From positions 1 through 35,696 of the forward strand of contig CATWNM010000023.1 of assembly GCA_958352145.1 (NCBI GenBank): a DNA stretch of 35,696 bases. Direction: 5' to 3'. This document shows, piece after piece, positions 1 through 8,175 of this stretch (position 1 is the stretch's first letter; each line of letters starts with the position of its first letter). The notes beneath the pieces were generated by a model that worked only from the letters and a program-made list of their open reading frames with translations, was not told the origin of the DNA and did no database searches. This stretch comes from an uncultured Eubacteriales bacterium (GTDB lineage: Bacteria; Bacillota; Clostridia; Oscillospirales; CAG-272). A program made the translations under genes and the position numbers.

Positions 1-2
1 CG

Positions 3-758
3 CGGGTACAGGAATTACGGAAGAATAAACGCCGCCCGACGAGGACAGGAAAAACAAATATGTTTTCCGGCATTGTGCGCTGTGCCGATTGCGGGGAGAA
101 ACTCTATTACTGCACAAGCAAGAACTTTGAAGCAAGGCAAGACCATTTTGTCTGCTCTACTTCAAGGCTCAAAGGGAAAGAGGTTTGCCCTACTCATTTT
201 ATCCGTGCTGTTGTCTTGGAACAGGGTGTACTCGCCCACATGAGAATGATGATTGCCTGTGTCGCTAACCACGAAGAACAATTCCGTAAAGCTATGGGCG
301 CGAAGCAGAAAGCCGAAGCGAAAAGAGAACTTGCGGCAAAGCGGCGGCAACTGACGCAAGTAGAACGGCGGATAGAGGAACTTGATCGACTATTCAAGCG
401 TATTTACGAGGACAACGCCAACGGGAAATTATCTGATAGCAGATTTCAAATGCTCTCGGACGATTATGAACAGGAGCAGGAAGAGCTGCGGGAAAAGCTG
501 TTGCGATTGAATGGAGAAATTACAAAACAAGAGGAACAGGCAGAAAACATTGACAGGTTTATCGGCAAGGTACGGAAGTATCTCGACTTAGACGAACTAA
601 CGCCCGCTATACTCAACGACATGGTAAAGGCGGTATATGTTCACGCGCCGGACAAGTCAAAAGGTTATCGAGAACAGCAGATTGACATTTCCTATGATCT
701 TGTGGGGATACTCCCCGCGTCTTTACTGATTGACCTGCAAAACGGAGAAACGGCATAG
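3..758 (+). CDS. Large serine recombinase (TndX/Tn4451-like), C-terminal part
   Basis: This is the 3' end of a site-specific large serine recombinase, the enzyme that excises and integrates Tn4451/Tn5397-type elements. The frame is open to the window edge (the residues before the first ATG at 60 read RVQELRKNKRRPTRTGKTN, a sequence typical of this family), so the ATG at 60 is internal and the catalytic serine domain lies outside. Visible parts in order are a recombinase zinc beta-ribbon (CADC followed by a later Cys pair), a long charged coiled coil of about 90 residues, and a DUF4368-like tail. Such genes usually sit at one end of their element, so an element boundary is expected close by; I could not identify the attachment core. 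Family assignment is confident; activity and exact element type cannot be judged. Confidence 0.9.
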   Translation, partial: RVQELRKNKRRPTRTGKTNMFSGIVRCADCGEKLYYCTSKNFEARQDHFVCSTSRLKGKEVCPTHFIRAVVLEQGVLAHMRMMIACVANHEEQFRKAMGAKQKAEAKRELAAKRRQLTQVERRIEELDRLFKRIYEDNANGKLSDSRFQMLSDDYEQEQEELREKLLRLNGEITKQEEQAENIDRFIGKVRKYLDLDELTPAILNDMVKAVYVHAPDKSKGYREQQIDISYDLVGILPASLLIDLQNGETA

Positions 759-775
759 CCGAAGCTACGCCGTTT
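748..775 (+). terminator. Stem-loop overlapping the recombinase stop codon
   Basis: AAACGGC pairs with GCCGTTT and an inner TAGC pairs with GCTA around a CGAA loop; the stop codon TAG lies inside the stem. No T-run follows, so this is either a weak terminator or part of the element end. Confidence 0.45.
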
Positions 776-850
776 CCCGAAAACAATCTTATGCTGTTTT
801 ATGAGTGCCGCCCTAAAGCCGGCTTTTTTTTACAGCCTGTTTTGATTCAC

Positions 851-3610
851 CTATTTTACTACCGTACGGTTGTTCGCAATTTTCAGGTCCGCCTTGACAT
901 TCTCTGCAACATCTAGCGTGACCGTGCCCGTATTCCTGTCCTCATCGAAAACAATTCCGGAAAGCGTTCTCAGAATCGCGAAATCTCGCAACTGCATACC
1001 CTCGCCCCATGCGTCAATGTCCGCCAAAATGCGGCCGGTCAAATAGTTCATGCCGTTTATGCCGTTCCACGCGTGATCTGCGACCGTCACGTTCCTGCCA
1101 ATGTGCAGCTTCATGTTGCCGCTGTATACGCCAAGCGGCGAATCGTTGTTAAGCCGAAGATTTCCGCCGATCAACGCGGCGTATGTGCCACCGTTGATTT
1201 CGACGGTAATATCTCTGTCGCTACTGACCGCTTCTTCAAAGTCATACGCGGTTTGCGCGATGTCTCCGCGGTATACCAGGTGTCCCGCCGTCAGCACGGA
1301 TTTTCCCGTGGAGACGCGCTCGGTCAATTCCGCATTGTTGAAATTCAACGCGATATACAGGGCGCCGCTGCCCGTCGATTTCAGCGTAAGGTTGTCGATT
1401 CGCACGTCGCTTTGAAACCGCATCGCGTTCGAGGTTGTCGCAAGCGTTGCCCCGCTTCCCTCTCCGACAATGTTCAACCTGTCGACATTTAGGGGCGTAA
1501 TGACCCAGCTGCCGAACGTAAAGGTTCCCATAACGTGAATCGTTGTCTGCGGTTTTGCACGCGCAAAAGCGACCGGCAGTTCGGAGATGGGATCGCTTGC
1601 GGTGCCGGCGCCGTTCGGCCGCCCCGCGGTCGAAATATACACGTCATCCATGGCAAAATTTTTAACCTCAGTGACCCCTTCAAATACCGCGTCGTATATT
1701 TTTTCAGTATAGATTTTATAACCCGCGGTTGAAGGATGCAGCCAATCCCTCGAAAGGAGCTTGCCTTCCAGGGCAGCCTCAAGCGTCAGCGCATACAAAT
1801 CAATATAGACATATTTGCCGGGCGCTTCTTTTTGCAGTTCCTCCGTCACGCGCTGCTGGAGCGCCCGGACATTGGTGACGGCGCAAAGGTCGGATAAGGC
1901 CGAACTGGTTCGACGGTAAATGGCCGAAGTTGTAAATACGGTATTGGTTTCGGGCAATTCGCCGTACGTTTGGACAAGCGTCTTGTACAGTTCGTAAAAA
2001 TGCCGCGCCTGTCCGGAAGAACGTCCGGTCGTATTGGCATCGTTGGTCCCAAGCCCCAGGATAATAAAGTCCGCGTCTGCTTCCTCCGTTGTAATCATGT
2101 ACGGCAGCGTATCGTTATACCATCGCTGTGTGTAAGGCAAAACAGACGAGCCGCCGATGCCGTAATTCCCCACGACAACGTCCATGCCTTCCGCGGCAGT
2201 CATGGACAGCAGCACGGACGGATACGAATCGGTCAGTGGCACAGAGGAGCCGGAGCCCTGCGTGATGCTGTCGCCGATGCATGCAATCCGCAACGGCTCC
2301 TCATAGTGCCGCGCGGCGCCGTTGACAAAGTCAAAGCGCCGTATGTTTAAACTCCGCGCGCCGCTGTAATTCAGCGACGCCCTTTTTTCGCTACCCGCAT
2401 ACGCCTTTACCTGCGTCGCGTCAACATACATATTTTCCGCAAGTACGGCCCCGCTGTTGACGGTCACATCAAAATCTCCGCGCAGCACCTGCGCATAGGA
2501 AGGCGAATCCTGATACGCACTGATTTCACAGCCGTTCAGCGTACCTCCGTCTATACGGATGGAAATGTCCCCATCTATCGCATAATATTTTCGATCGGAC
2601 GCAGTCAACGGCGAGCAGGCGCCGGAGTACGCGTGCATTTCGCCGATTCTGCCCTGCGCATAAATCGGCAGATTGAACGTGCCGCCCGAAATCAACAACT
2701 CCGCGTCGGAAGCAAGAATGGACATGCCAGAAATACTGAACGCATTTTCCATTTTATTGACATCCCGCGCCGCATAAGAGACACCGCCCCCGAAGGTGCC
2801 GCCGCGAACCACAATCGTAATCGGCGCGGCAATTGCGCCCAAAATAGCATCATATCCCTTCCTTCGATTGCCGCCGCAAAAGGTTTCAAATTTGCCGCCG
2901 TCTACTGTAATGGTATACGGCAGTTCGGTGACCGCTGTCCTGTTTTTGACCATATACTCGGCACGGGCGTCTGTCCCCGTGGCCGAGCCTTTTGCGCTGT
3001 CCGCGCCGCCGTAAAAATGCAGCTTGCCCGAAACCTCAAAATTCCGGGTAAAATGCAGGCTGTTAAAGCCGCCGAACAGCGCGGCGCCGTTTTTGTTTGA
3101 AACGGTTACGGGCGTATCCAGCGTAATCAGGTTATCGTTTTCGTTTTGCGCGAAAATCAAATCGCCGCCAAGGATCAGGCGTCCGCTTTCGGCCGTGATC
3201 GTCAGATTCGCGCTCTGCTCCGGTATAACGCTGCCGCCCGGCAGATAAATATCCCCACAGAGAACAATTCTGCCGCCGCCGCCATTCAGCGCCTTGACGG
3301 CGGCCATAAAGCTGTCGAACGGCTGTTCGGAGCTTCCCGCCGTGCCGGCGCCGCCGGACACATAGACCGTCATCCCCTCCATTTGCGGAAAGGATGCGAC
3401 GCGCGCCAGCAGCTTCAGCGCCTCCGAACGGCTCAAAGCGGGATTTTCCCGAATCTCCGTCAGCGCGTCGAGTAGCGATATACGTCCGTCCCCGCGGTAT
3501 ACGCCGATCGGCGGCTCGCTCAGCGCCTGCGCGCCCGCGATTGCGAAAAAGGCAAAAATGCAAAGCAGGCACATCAGTAGCCATCTCCATCGTTTCATTC
3601 CCCTTTTCAT
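851..3610 (-). CDS. Secreted SGNH/GDSL-type hydrolase with beta-helix-like flanks
   Basis: A large exported esterase-like protein of 919 residues. I chose the ATG at 3610 because AAAGGTGG lies eight bases before it; it opens a signal peptide (KRGMKRWRWLLMCLLCIFAF). The centre carries the SGNH blocks: GDSIT with the nucleophile Ser near residue 446, a Gly in GIGGSS, GTND near 521 and DWLHPS with the catalytic Asp/His near 623. This family removes acetyl or other acyl groups from glycans. Both sides of the catalytic domain contain Gly/Asn-rich repeats with ISGGTF and INGGTY turns, suggesting right-handed beta-helix modules that bind polysaccharide. Just after the signal peptide, YRGDGRISLLDAL resembles one degenerate dockerin repeat. 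The gene stands alone. Substrate is unknown; hydrolase family is confident. Confidence 0.85.
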   Translation of the reverse strand: MKRGMKRWRWLLMCLLCIFAFFAIAGAQALSEPPIGVYRGDGRISLLDALTEIRENPALSRSEALKLLARVASFPQMEGMTVYVSGGAGTAGSSEQPFDSFMAAVKALNGGGGRIVLCGDIYLPGGSVIPEQSANLTITAESGRLILGGDLIFAQNENDNLITLDTPVTVSNKNGAALFGGFNSLHFTRNFEVSGKLHFYGGADSAKGSATGTDARAEYMVKNRTAVTELPYTITVDGGKFETFCGGNRRKGYDAILGAIAAPITIVVRGGTFGGGVSYAARDVNKMENAFSISGMSILASDAELLISGGTFNLPIYAQGRIGEMHAYSGACSPLTASDRKYYAIDGDISIRIDGGTLNGCEISAYQDSPSYAQVLRGDFDVTVNSGAVLAENMYVDATQVKAYAGSEKRASLNYSGARSLNIRRFDFVNGAARHYEEPLRIACIGDSITQGSGSSVPLTDSYPSVLLSMTAAEGMDVVVGNYGIGGSSVLPYTQRWYNDTLPYMITTEEADADFIILGLGTNDANTTGRSSGQARHFYELYKTLVQTYGELPETNTVFTTSAIYRRTSSALSDLCAVTNVRALQQRVTEELQKEAPGKYVYIDLYALTLEAALEGKLLSRDWLHPSTAGYKIYTEKIYDAVFEGVTEVKNFAMDDVYISTAGRPNGAGTASDPISELPVAFARAKPQTTIHVMGTFTFGSWVITPLNVDRLNIVGEGSGATLATTSNAMRFQSDVRIDNLTLKSTGSGALYIALNFNNAELTERVSTGKSVLTAGHLVYRGDIAQTAYDFEEAVSSDRDITVEINGGTYAALIGGNLRLNNDSPLGVYSGNMKLHIGRNVTVADHAWNGINGMNYLTGRILADIDAWGEGMQLRDFAILRTLSGIVFDEDRNTGTVTLDVAENVKADLKIANNRTVVK

Positions 3611-3969
3611 TCCCTTATCCACCTTTCCTATCCGTGTGTCCGTCCAAGCTGCTGCATGGGCGGGCATCCGCGTTCAAGCGTTTCAGCATGCGGCTGCACC
3701 GAATGCCACACCGACTGTCTTGCATCGTTTAAACGTTCATTCGTCAAATATATTACTATACCTGCCTTTGTAAAGCAATGGATGATTTGCACATTTTGTA
3801 TTTTTCAGAACAGTTTTTCCTCATGATGCAAAAATATCCAAATATTTATTGAATTTTCAGTTTATTTCAGAGATTAATAAAATACTGTGACCGTTTTCCC
3901 CCCGGCGAACTCCGTGTTGCGCGGTCAACATCGAACACACCGAATCAGCATTTAAAATTTGGAGGATCC
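3611..3969. other. Intergenic region between divergent genes
   Basis: About 360 bases without a convincing gene. It holds the possible promoter of the hydrolase gene on the minus strand and an AT-rich stretch (3780-3890) that could supply a promoter for the short plus-strand reading frame at 3970. No repeat or RNA gene was recognised. Confidence 0.5.
3747..3774 (-). promoter_or_regulatory. Possible promoter of the SGNH hydrolase gene
   Basis: On the minus strand TTTACA and TATATT are separated by 16 bases, about 135 bases before the chosen start. It is the best sigma-A-like match in this interval but not strong. Confidence 0.4.
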
Positions 3970-4152
3970 ATGCAGCAAAAATCCGAAACCGGCAAAAAGC
4001 CCGCGCGGCAAAGCGCGGCAGCCATTTTGAAAAACAGCTTTTCCGCGCTAAGCATCATCCACCGCGCCGCTTTTTTTACCGCAGCAATGACGCAAAAGCT
4101 TCCAAAAGCAAAGCGTCGAGCGGCATACGAGCTTTTAGAGAAAAATTTGTAA
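3970..4152 (+). pseudogene. Truncated duplicate of the N-terminus of the following ABC exporter
   Basis: A 60-codon frame with a good ribosome site (GGAGG four bases before ATG). Its first 34 codons are a clear copy of the start of the ABC protein at 4426: MQQKSETGKKPARQSAA here against MRQKSEIKEKPARQSAA there, and both continue to IIHRAA/VIHRAA. About 100 bases of DNA match closely. After this the similarity ends abruptly and an unrelated 26-residue basic tail (TQKLPKAKRRAAYELLEKNL) follows. The simplest reading is a remnant left by duplication of the ABC gene followed by deletion. It could still be translated as a short cytosolic peptide; no function is recognisable. The ABC operon promoter begins eight bases after its stop. 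Confidence 0.65.
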
Positions 4153-4159
4153 AAAAACA

Positions 4160-4188
4160 TTGAATTTTAGAAGAATTTATGGTATAAA
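4160..4188 (+). promoter_or_regulatory. Sigma-A promoter of the ABC exporter operon
   Basis: TTGAAT, a 17-base spacer and TATAAA. It predicts a transcript starting near 4195, giving a leader of about 230 bases before the first ABC gene. Confidence 0.7.
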
Positions 4189-4192
4189 TAGA

Positions 4193-4209
4193 GTACATCC
4201 AAAATGTAC
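4193..4209. promoter_or_regulatory. Dyad at the predicted start of transcription (possible operator)
   Basis: GTACAT and ATGTAC form a perfect six-base inverted repeat around CCAAA, placed exactly at the expected transcription start. A repressor operator is plausible; no regulator gene lies next to it. Confidence 0.4.
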
Positions 4210-4216
4210 CAAATTC

Positions 4217-4339
4217 GAACCGATTTCCTTTGCAGCGGATACCGATAAACCGTTCTTTCAGCGGACACGCCGGTTCGCATGGTTTCCAGAGCCCCGAACA
4301 TCCCGGAAAACATGCAGGCGCGTCTCTGATGATCGGTTC
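4217..4339 (+). promoter_or_regulatory. Structured leader with nested hairpins and a T-run (attenuator candidate)
   Basis: GAACCGAT (4217-4224) pairs perfectly with ATCGGTTC (4332-4339), which is followed by six T. Inside it, CATGGTTTCC (4278-4287) pairs with GGAAAACATG (4305-4314) with one mismatch. The arrangement resembles a long-range structure ending in a terminator, placed between the promoter and the ABC genes. No known riboswitch or T-box motif was recognised. Confidence 0.35.
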
Positions 4340-4425
4340 ATTTTTTAAGTATCGCTGTTTTTAATCGTGACACGGTGATCCTGTCTTCGCAAGGACCCGA
4401 TTCATAAAATCTTTACGGAGGACTT

Positions 4426-6279
4426 ATGCGGCAAAAATCTGAAATTAAGGAAAAGCCCGCACGGCAGAGCGCGGCAGTGATTTTGAAAAACAGCTTTTTC
4501 GCGCTGGGCGTCATCCACCGCGCCGCTCCCGGTTTTTTGCTGGTATCCGGCGTCTGCAACGCGCTGAACGGCTTTCGGAGCGCGCTGACAAATGTGTTGC
4601 TTTTGCAGTATGTCGTCAATTCCGTGCAAACGGGAGAATCGTTTTACACGATCGGCGGCGTAATTTTAGCCTGCCTTGCCGCACAGTGCGTGCTGAATGT
4701 TGTCATCAATTGCTTTTCGCCCTGGAGCAACGTCAACGTATACGTAGCGAAAAACCGACTGAAAATCCAGCGCTACGTAGACAAAATGCTCTTTGAAAAA
4801 GCGCGCGCGCTGGATCTGGAGGCCTATGAGAATCCGGAGGAATACGACCGATATTTCAAGGCGCGCGATGAATCGCTGAGCCATATCATGTCGGTATACT
4901 ACTGCTTTCTGCAGTTTGCGTTTCGTTCAACCGATATTTCCACCTCGGCCGCCGTCTTGATCGGCATTGATCCTCTGCTCGCCATATTTCTGATTTTGCC
5001 CGCGGTCAGTTCTGTTTTCTACAAGCGCGCCAACGACCTGAATTATGAATCTGATTTGATTAAGAAAAAACACCGGCGCTCGCGCGATTATGCGCTTCGC
5101 TCTTTCTACCTTGCCGACTTTGCAAAAGAAATGCGCACGGGAGACTTTCCGTCGCTGATGCTTGCGCGTTTTCGCCGTGAGGCGGCCGCGCAGGACGGCG
5201 TCATTCGGGACTACGCGCCGCGTCTGATCGCGTTAAACTATATCGCCAGCCTTCTTCAGGAAATTCTGCTTCCTTTAGGTGCAATGGCGTACGCCGTCTG
5301 GCAGGCACTGATCACCGGCAGCATCCTGTACGGAGACTGTCTGGTCGTCATCAATTCGATCTCAGGCGTAAGCTGGGGTATCATCGCCCTGTTTGAAAGC
5401 ATCACCAACGTGATGAAACAGTCCCGCTATATCGGAAACATCCGGGATTTTCTGGCGGCAAAAATACGAATCGCCGACAAACCGGACGCCGCGCCCGTCC
5501 GGCGCGGCGATCTGGAATTCCGCAATGTCACCTTTACATATCACGGCGCCGACAGACCAACGCTGAAAAACCTCTCCTTTAAAATCGCAGACGGCGAAAA
5601 GGTGGCCCTTGTCGGACAGAACGGCTCGGGAAAAACAACGATCGCAAAGCTTATGCTGCGTCTGTACGACGTAACCGAGGGAGAGATCCTGTACGGCGGC
5701 GTCAACATCAAAAATCTGCGGCTGGATGAATATCGAAACGCTTTCGCAGTTGTCTTTCAGGATTTTAAAAATTTTGCCGCAAGCGCCGGAGAAAATGTGC
5801 TGCTGCATCCTATGCGCACAGAGGATGAGCCGCTCGTACGCACGGCTATGGAAAAAGCGGGCGTCGCAGAGCGCATAGACCGCCTGCCCGAGGGAATCCA
5901 TACCCGCCTGACGCGCGAATTTGACGAGACGGGCGCTAATTTGTCGGGCGGCGAGAGTCAAAAGCTCTCCATTGCGCGGATTTACGCCAAGGAAGCCAGT
6001 ATCGCAATTCTTGACGAGCCGTCCAGCGCCCTCGACCCGATCGCCGAATACAAAATGTATGAAAATATGATGGACGCCTGCCGCACACGCAGCGTAGTGT
6101 TTATTTCGCACCGTCTGTCCTCGGCCGTGCTGGCCGACCGGGTCATTCTGCTCGAACATGGACAAATCACGGAGGAAGGCACGCATCAAGCGCTGATGGA
6201 ACGCGGCGGAAAATATGCGGATATGTTCCGCATGCAGGCCGAAAAATACCGGGAAAGCGAGGGAACGGAAAATGGCTGA
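4426..6279 (+). CDS. ABC exporter half-transporter (membrane + ATPase), first subunit
   Basis: A fused membrane and ATPase subunit of 617 residues, the usual size of a type IV (exporter-fold) half-transporter. Residues 1-330 hold about six membrane segments. The ATPase domain shows Walker A GQNGSGKT near 397, the Q-loop in VFQDF, the signature LSGGESQK near 507, Walker B AILDEP near 528 with the catalytic Glu and the D-loop SALD, and the switch His in ISHRLSS. A ribosome site GGAGG stands seven bases before ATG. The gene overlaps the next one by eight bases, so the two products almost certainly form a heterodimer. Both partners keep the catalytic Glu. The cargo (peptide, lipid or drug) cannot be told from the sequence, and no peptidase C39 domain or peptide precursor gene is attached. 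Confidence 0.93.
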   Translation: MRQKSEIKEKPARQSAAVILKNSFFALGVIHRAAPGFLLVSGVCNALNGFRSALTNVLLLQYVVNSVQTGESFYTIGGVILACLAAQCVLNVVINCFSPWSNVNVYVAKNRLKIQRYVDKMLFEKARALDLEAYENPEEYDRYFKARDESLSHIMSVYYCFLQFAFRSTDISTSAAVLIGIDPLLAIFLILPAVSSVFYKRANDLNYESDLIKKKHRRSRDYALRSFYLADFAKEMRTGDFPSLMLARFRREAAAQDGVIRDYAPRLIALNYIASLLQEILLPLGAMAYAVWQALITGSILYGDCLVVINSISGVSWGIIALFESITNVMKQSRYIGNIRDFLAAKIRIADKPDAAPVRRGDLEFRNVTFTYHGADRPTLKNLSFKIADGEKVALVGQNGSGKTTIAKLMLRLYDVTEGEILYGGVNIKNLRLDEYRNAFAVVFQDFKNFAASAGENVLLHPMRTEDEPLVRTAMEKAGVAERIDRLPEGIHTRLTREFDETGANLSGGESQKLSIARIYAKEASIAILDEPSSALDPIAEYKMYENMMDACRTRSVVFISHRLSSAVLADRVILLEHGQITEEGTHQALMERGGKYADMFRMQAEKYRESEGTENG

Positions 6280-8062
6280 GCAAAAAAAGAAACAGCGTCC
6301 CGCGCGCATCTTTTCCAATATCGGTTTTATCTTATCCGAGGCATGGAAAATTTCGCCCCGTTTTATTATCGGCTATATTCTAGATGCGATCGTGATCGGA
6401 ATTGTCTGCGTTGCGGAGGCGTACTATTTAAAGCTTGTATTTGACCGTTTGGACAGCGGCGCGCCTGTCGAAGAAATCCTGCGCGTGCTGGCCGTGACCG
6501 CCGCATTGTTCGCCGTCTGCTTTCTGGAAAGCACGGTGTACTGGTGGGGAGAAAACGAGCGTCAAAAGCTGTATATCAAATGCGGACTGCAAATCAAGCT
6601 TTTCAATCACGCGGTCTCGCTGGATATCGCAAAATACGAGATTCCCGAATTCTATAACGATTTCATCTGGTCTGTGCGGACGGCGGACGTCCGCGTCTGC
6701 GATGTGCTGAGTGAACTTCGGCAGCTTGTGCGCAATTTCATACAGGGGATCGCCATGATCGGAATTTTAATCAGCCTTGACCGTCCCGCCACGCTGTTTC
6801 TTCTGCTCTGCACGCTCGGCGGCACCATATTTTCACATGTCACAAACAAGCTGTGCTATGCCTATGACATGGCAAGCCGGCGCGCAGGGCGGATCGCGGA
6901 CTATGTGCACAGAGTACACTATCTTGCGGATTACGCCAAGGAACTGCGCGTCAGCCGTGCGGGCGAGGTCATGGACGCGCTGTACGACGAACATGTCCGG
7001 GAAAAAAACGCGCTGATCCAAAAATATTATCGAAAGGTCACAATCTACTCCGGCTTCTGGGGCGTGCTCGGCGCAATCAAGGACAACGGGCTGATCCTGA
7101 TTCTGCTATACCGCCTGATGATCACAAAAACCGTTCTGCTCGGCGGCTTTGCGCTGGGCGTGACTTCCTCCTGGCGGGTTGGCAGTTCTCTGCAAAAAAT
7201 CACAGGATCCATGGCCAAGCTGGCACAGTACAGCCTGTATATCGAAAAACTGCGCGTCTTTCTCTCCGCGAAAAGCGATATTGCCGGGGGCGAAAAAATC
7301 CCGGGCGCGTTTGAAAGTCTGGAATTTAAGGATGTTTCCTTTGGATATACCGAAGATATCAAAGCGCTGAGCGGCGTCTCTTTCCGGATTGAAAAAGGAG
7401 AGAAAATTGCGATCGTCGGCTACAACGGCGCCGGCAAGACAACGCTTATCAAGCTTCTGATGCGCTTTTACGATGCAACCGAAGGAAAAATCCTGTACAA
7501 CGGCGTCAATATTCGCGAATATGACCTCGGCGCCTATCGTGCCGTTATCGGCGCCGTGTTTCAGGACTACAAAATTTTCGCGGCAACCGTGGCCGAAAAC
7601 GTGGTTTGCGGCCCGTACGAAGAAAAAATGCGCCCGGCCGTGATCCGCGCGCTGGAAAACGCAAACTTTGAAGAACGGCTCAGCAGTCTGCCGCAAGGAC
7701 TCGATACGCAGCTTACACGGGAATTTTCAGAGAACGGCGTGAATCTTTCAGGCGGTGAAAGTCAAAAAATCGCCATTGCGCGCACGCTGTACAAGCAAGC
7801 GCCCATCACCGTGATGGACGAACCGTCAAGCGCGCTGGATCCTGTGGCGGAATATGAACTGAACCGGCATATTCAAACCGCTCTGCACGACAAAACGGTC
7901 ATCTTTATTTCGCACAGACTTTCCACCACGCGGGACGCCGACCGCATCTATATGTTTGAAAACGGCAAAATCATTGAATGCGGCACCCATGACGCGCTGA
8001 TTCGTGCAAACGGGAAATATGCTGAAATGTTCAACATGCAGGCTGAAAAATACCGCGCATAA
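6272..8062 (+). CDS. ABC exporter half-transporter (membrane + ATPase), second subunit
   Basis: The partner of the upstream ABC gene, 596 residues from the ATG at 6272, which overlaps the upstream stop and has GAGGG before it; a longer frame from 6215 would run deep into the first gene and is unlikely. It has an N-terminal membrane domain with about six helices and an ATPase domain with Walker A GYNGAGKT near 381, Q-loop VFQDY, signature LSGGESQK near 493, Walker B TVMDEP near 514 and ISHRLST. It is clearly homologous to its neighbour but not a recent duplicate. The unusual LSGGESQK in place of LSGGQ is shared by both. The pair is expected to act as one exporter in the cytoplasmic membrane. 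Confidence 0.93.
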   Translation: MAEQKKKQRPARIFSNIGFILSEAWKISPRFIIGYILDAIVIGIVCVAEAYYLKLVFDRLDSGAPVEEILRVLAVTAALFAVCFLESTVYWWGENERQKLYIKCGLQIKLFNHAVSLDIAKYEIPEFYNDFIWSVRTADVRVCDVLSELRQLVRNFIQGIAMIGILISLDRPATLFLLLCTLGGTIFSHVTNKLCYAYDMASRRAGRIADYVHRVHYLADYAKELRVSRAGEVMDALYDEHVREKNALIQKYYRKVTIYSGFWGVLGAIKDNGLILILLYRLMITKTVLLGGFALGVTSSWRVGSSLQKITGSMAKLAQYSLYIEKLRVFLSAKSDIAGGEKIPGAFESLEFKDVSFGYTEDIKALSGVSFRIEKGEKIAIVGYNGAGKTTLIKLLMRFYDATEGKILYNGVNIREYDLGAYRAVIGAVFQDYKIFAATVAENVVCGPYEEKMRPAVIRALENANFEERLSSLPQGLDTQLTREFSENGVNLSGGESQKIAIARTLYKQAPITVMDEPSSALDPVAEYELNRHIQTALHDKTVIFISHRLSTTRDADRIYMFENGKIIECGTHDALIRANGKYAEMFNMQAEKYRA

Positions 8063-8097
8063 GAATAGCTCACATGAAAAGACTTGATTTTCTACAT

Positions 8098-8145
8098 AAA
8101 AAAGTCCGAAGCTCCTGCAAAAAGCAGTGTCTTCGGACTTTTTTT
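8098..8145. terminator. Bidirectional terminator between the ABC operon and serA
   Basis: AAAAAAGTCCGAAG pairs with CTTCGGACTTTTTT, with a small CTGC/GCAG hairpin in the loop. T-runs occur on both strands, so it can end the plus-strand ABC transcript and the minus-strand serCA transcript. Confidence 0.9.
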
Positions 8146-8175
8146 ATCAGATTATAATCAGGATATAAAACGTAA

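Noticed and set aside
4160..4348. 62-codon plus frame in the ABC operon leader
   Set aside because: Its start lies over the promoter itself and there is no ribosome site; the RNA structure explains the region better.
4193..4425. T-box or known riboswitch in the ABC leader
   Set aside because: No T-box sequence (GGTGG-type) or known riboswitch core could be found.
5362..6318. Minus-strand open frame (318 codons) opposite the first ABC gene
   Set aside because: Antisense by-product of the ATPase domain codons; no homology recognised.
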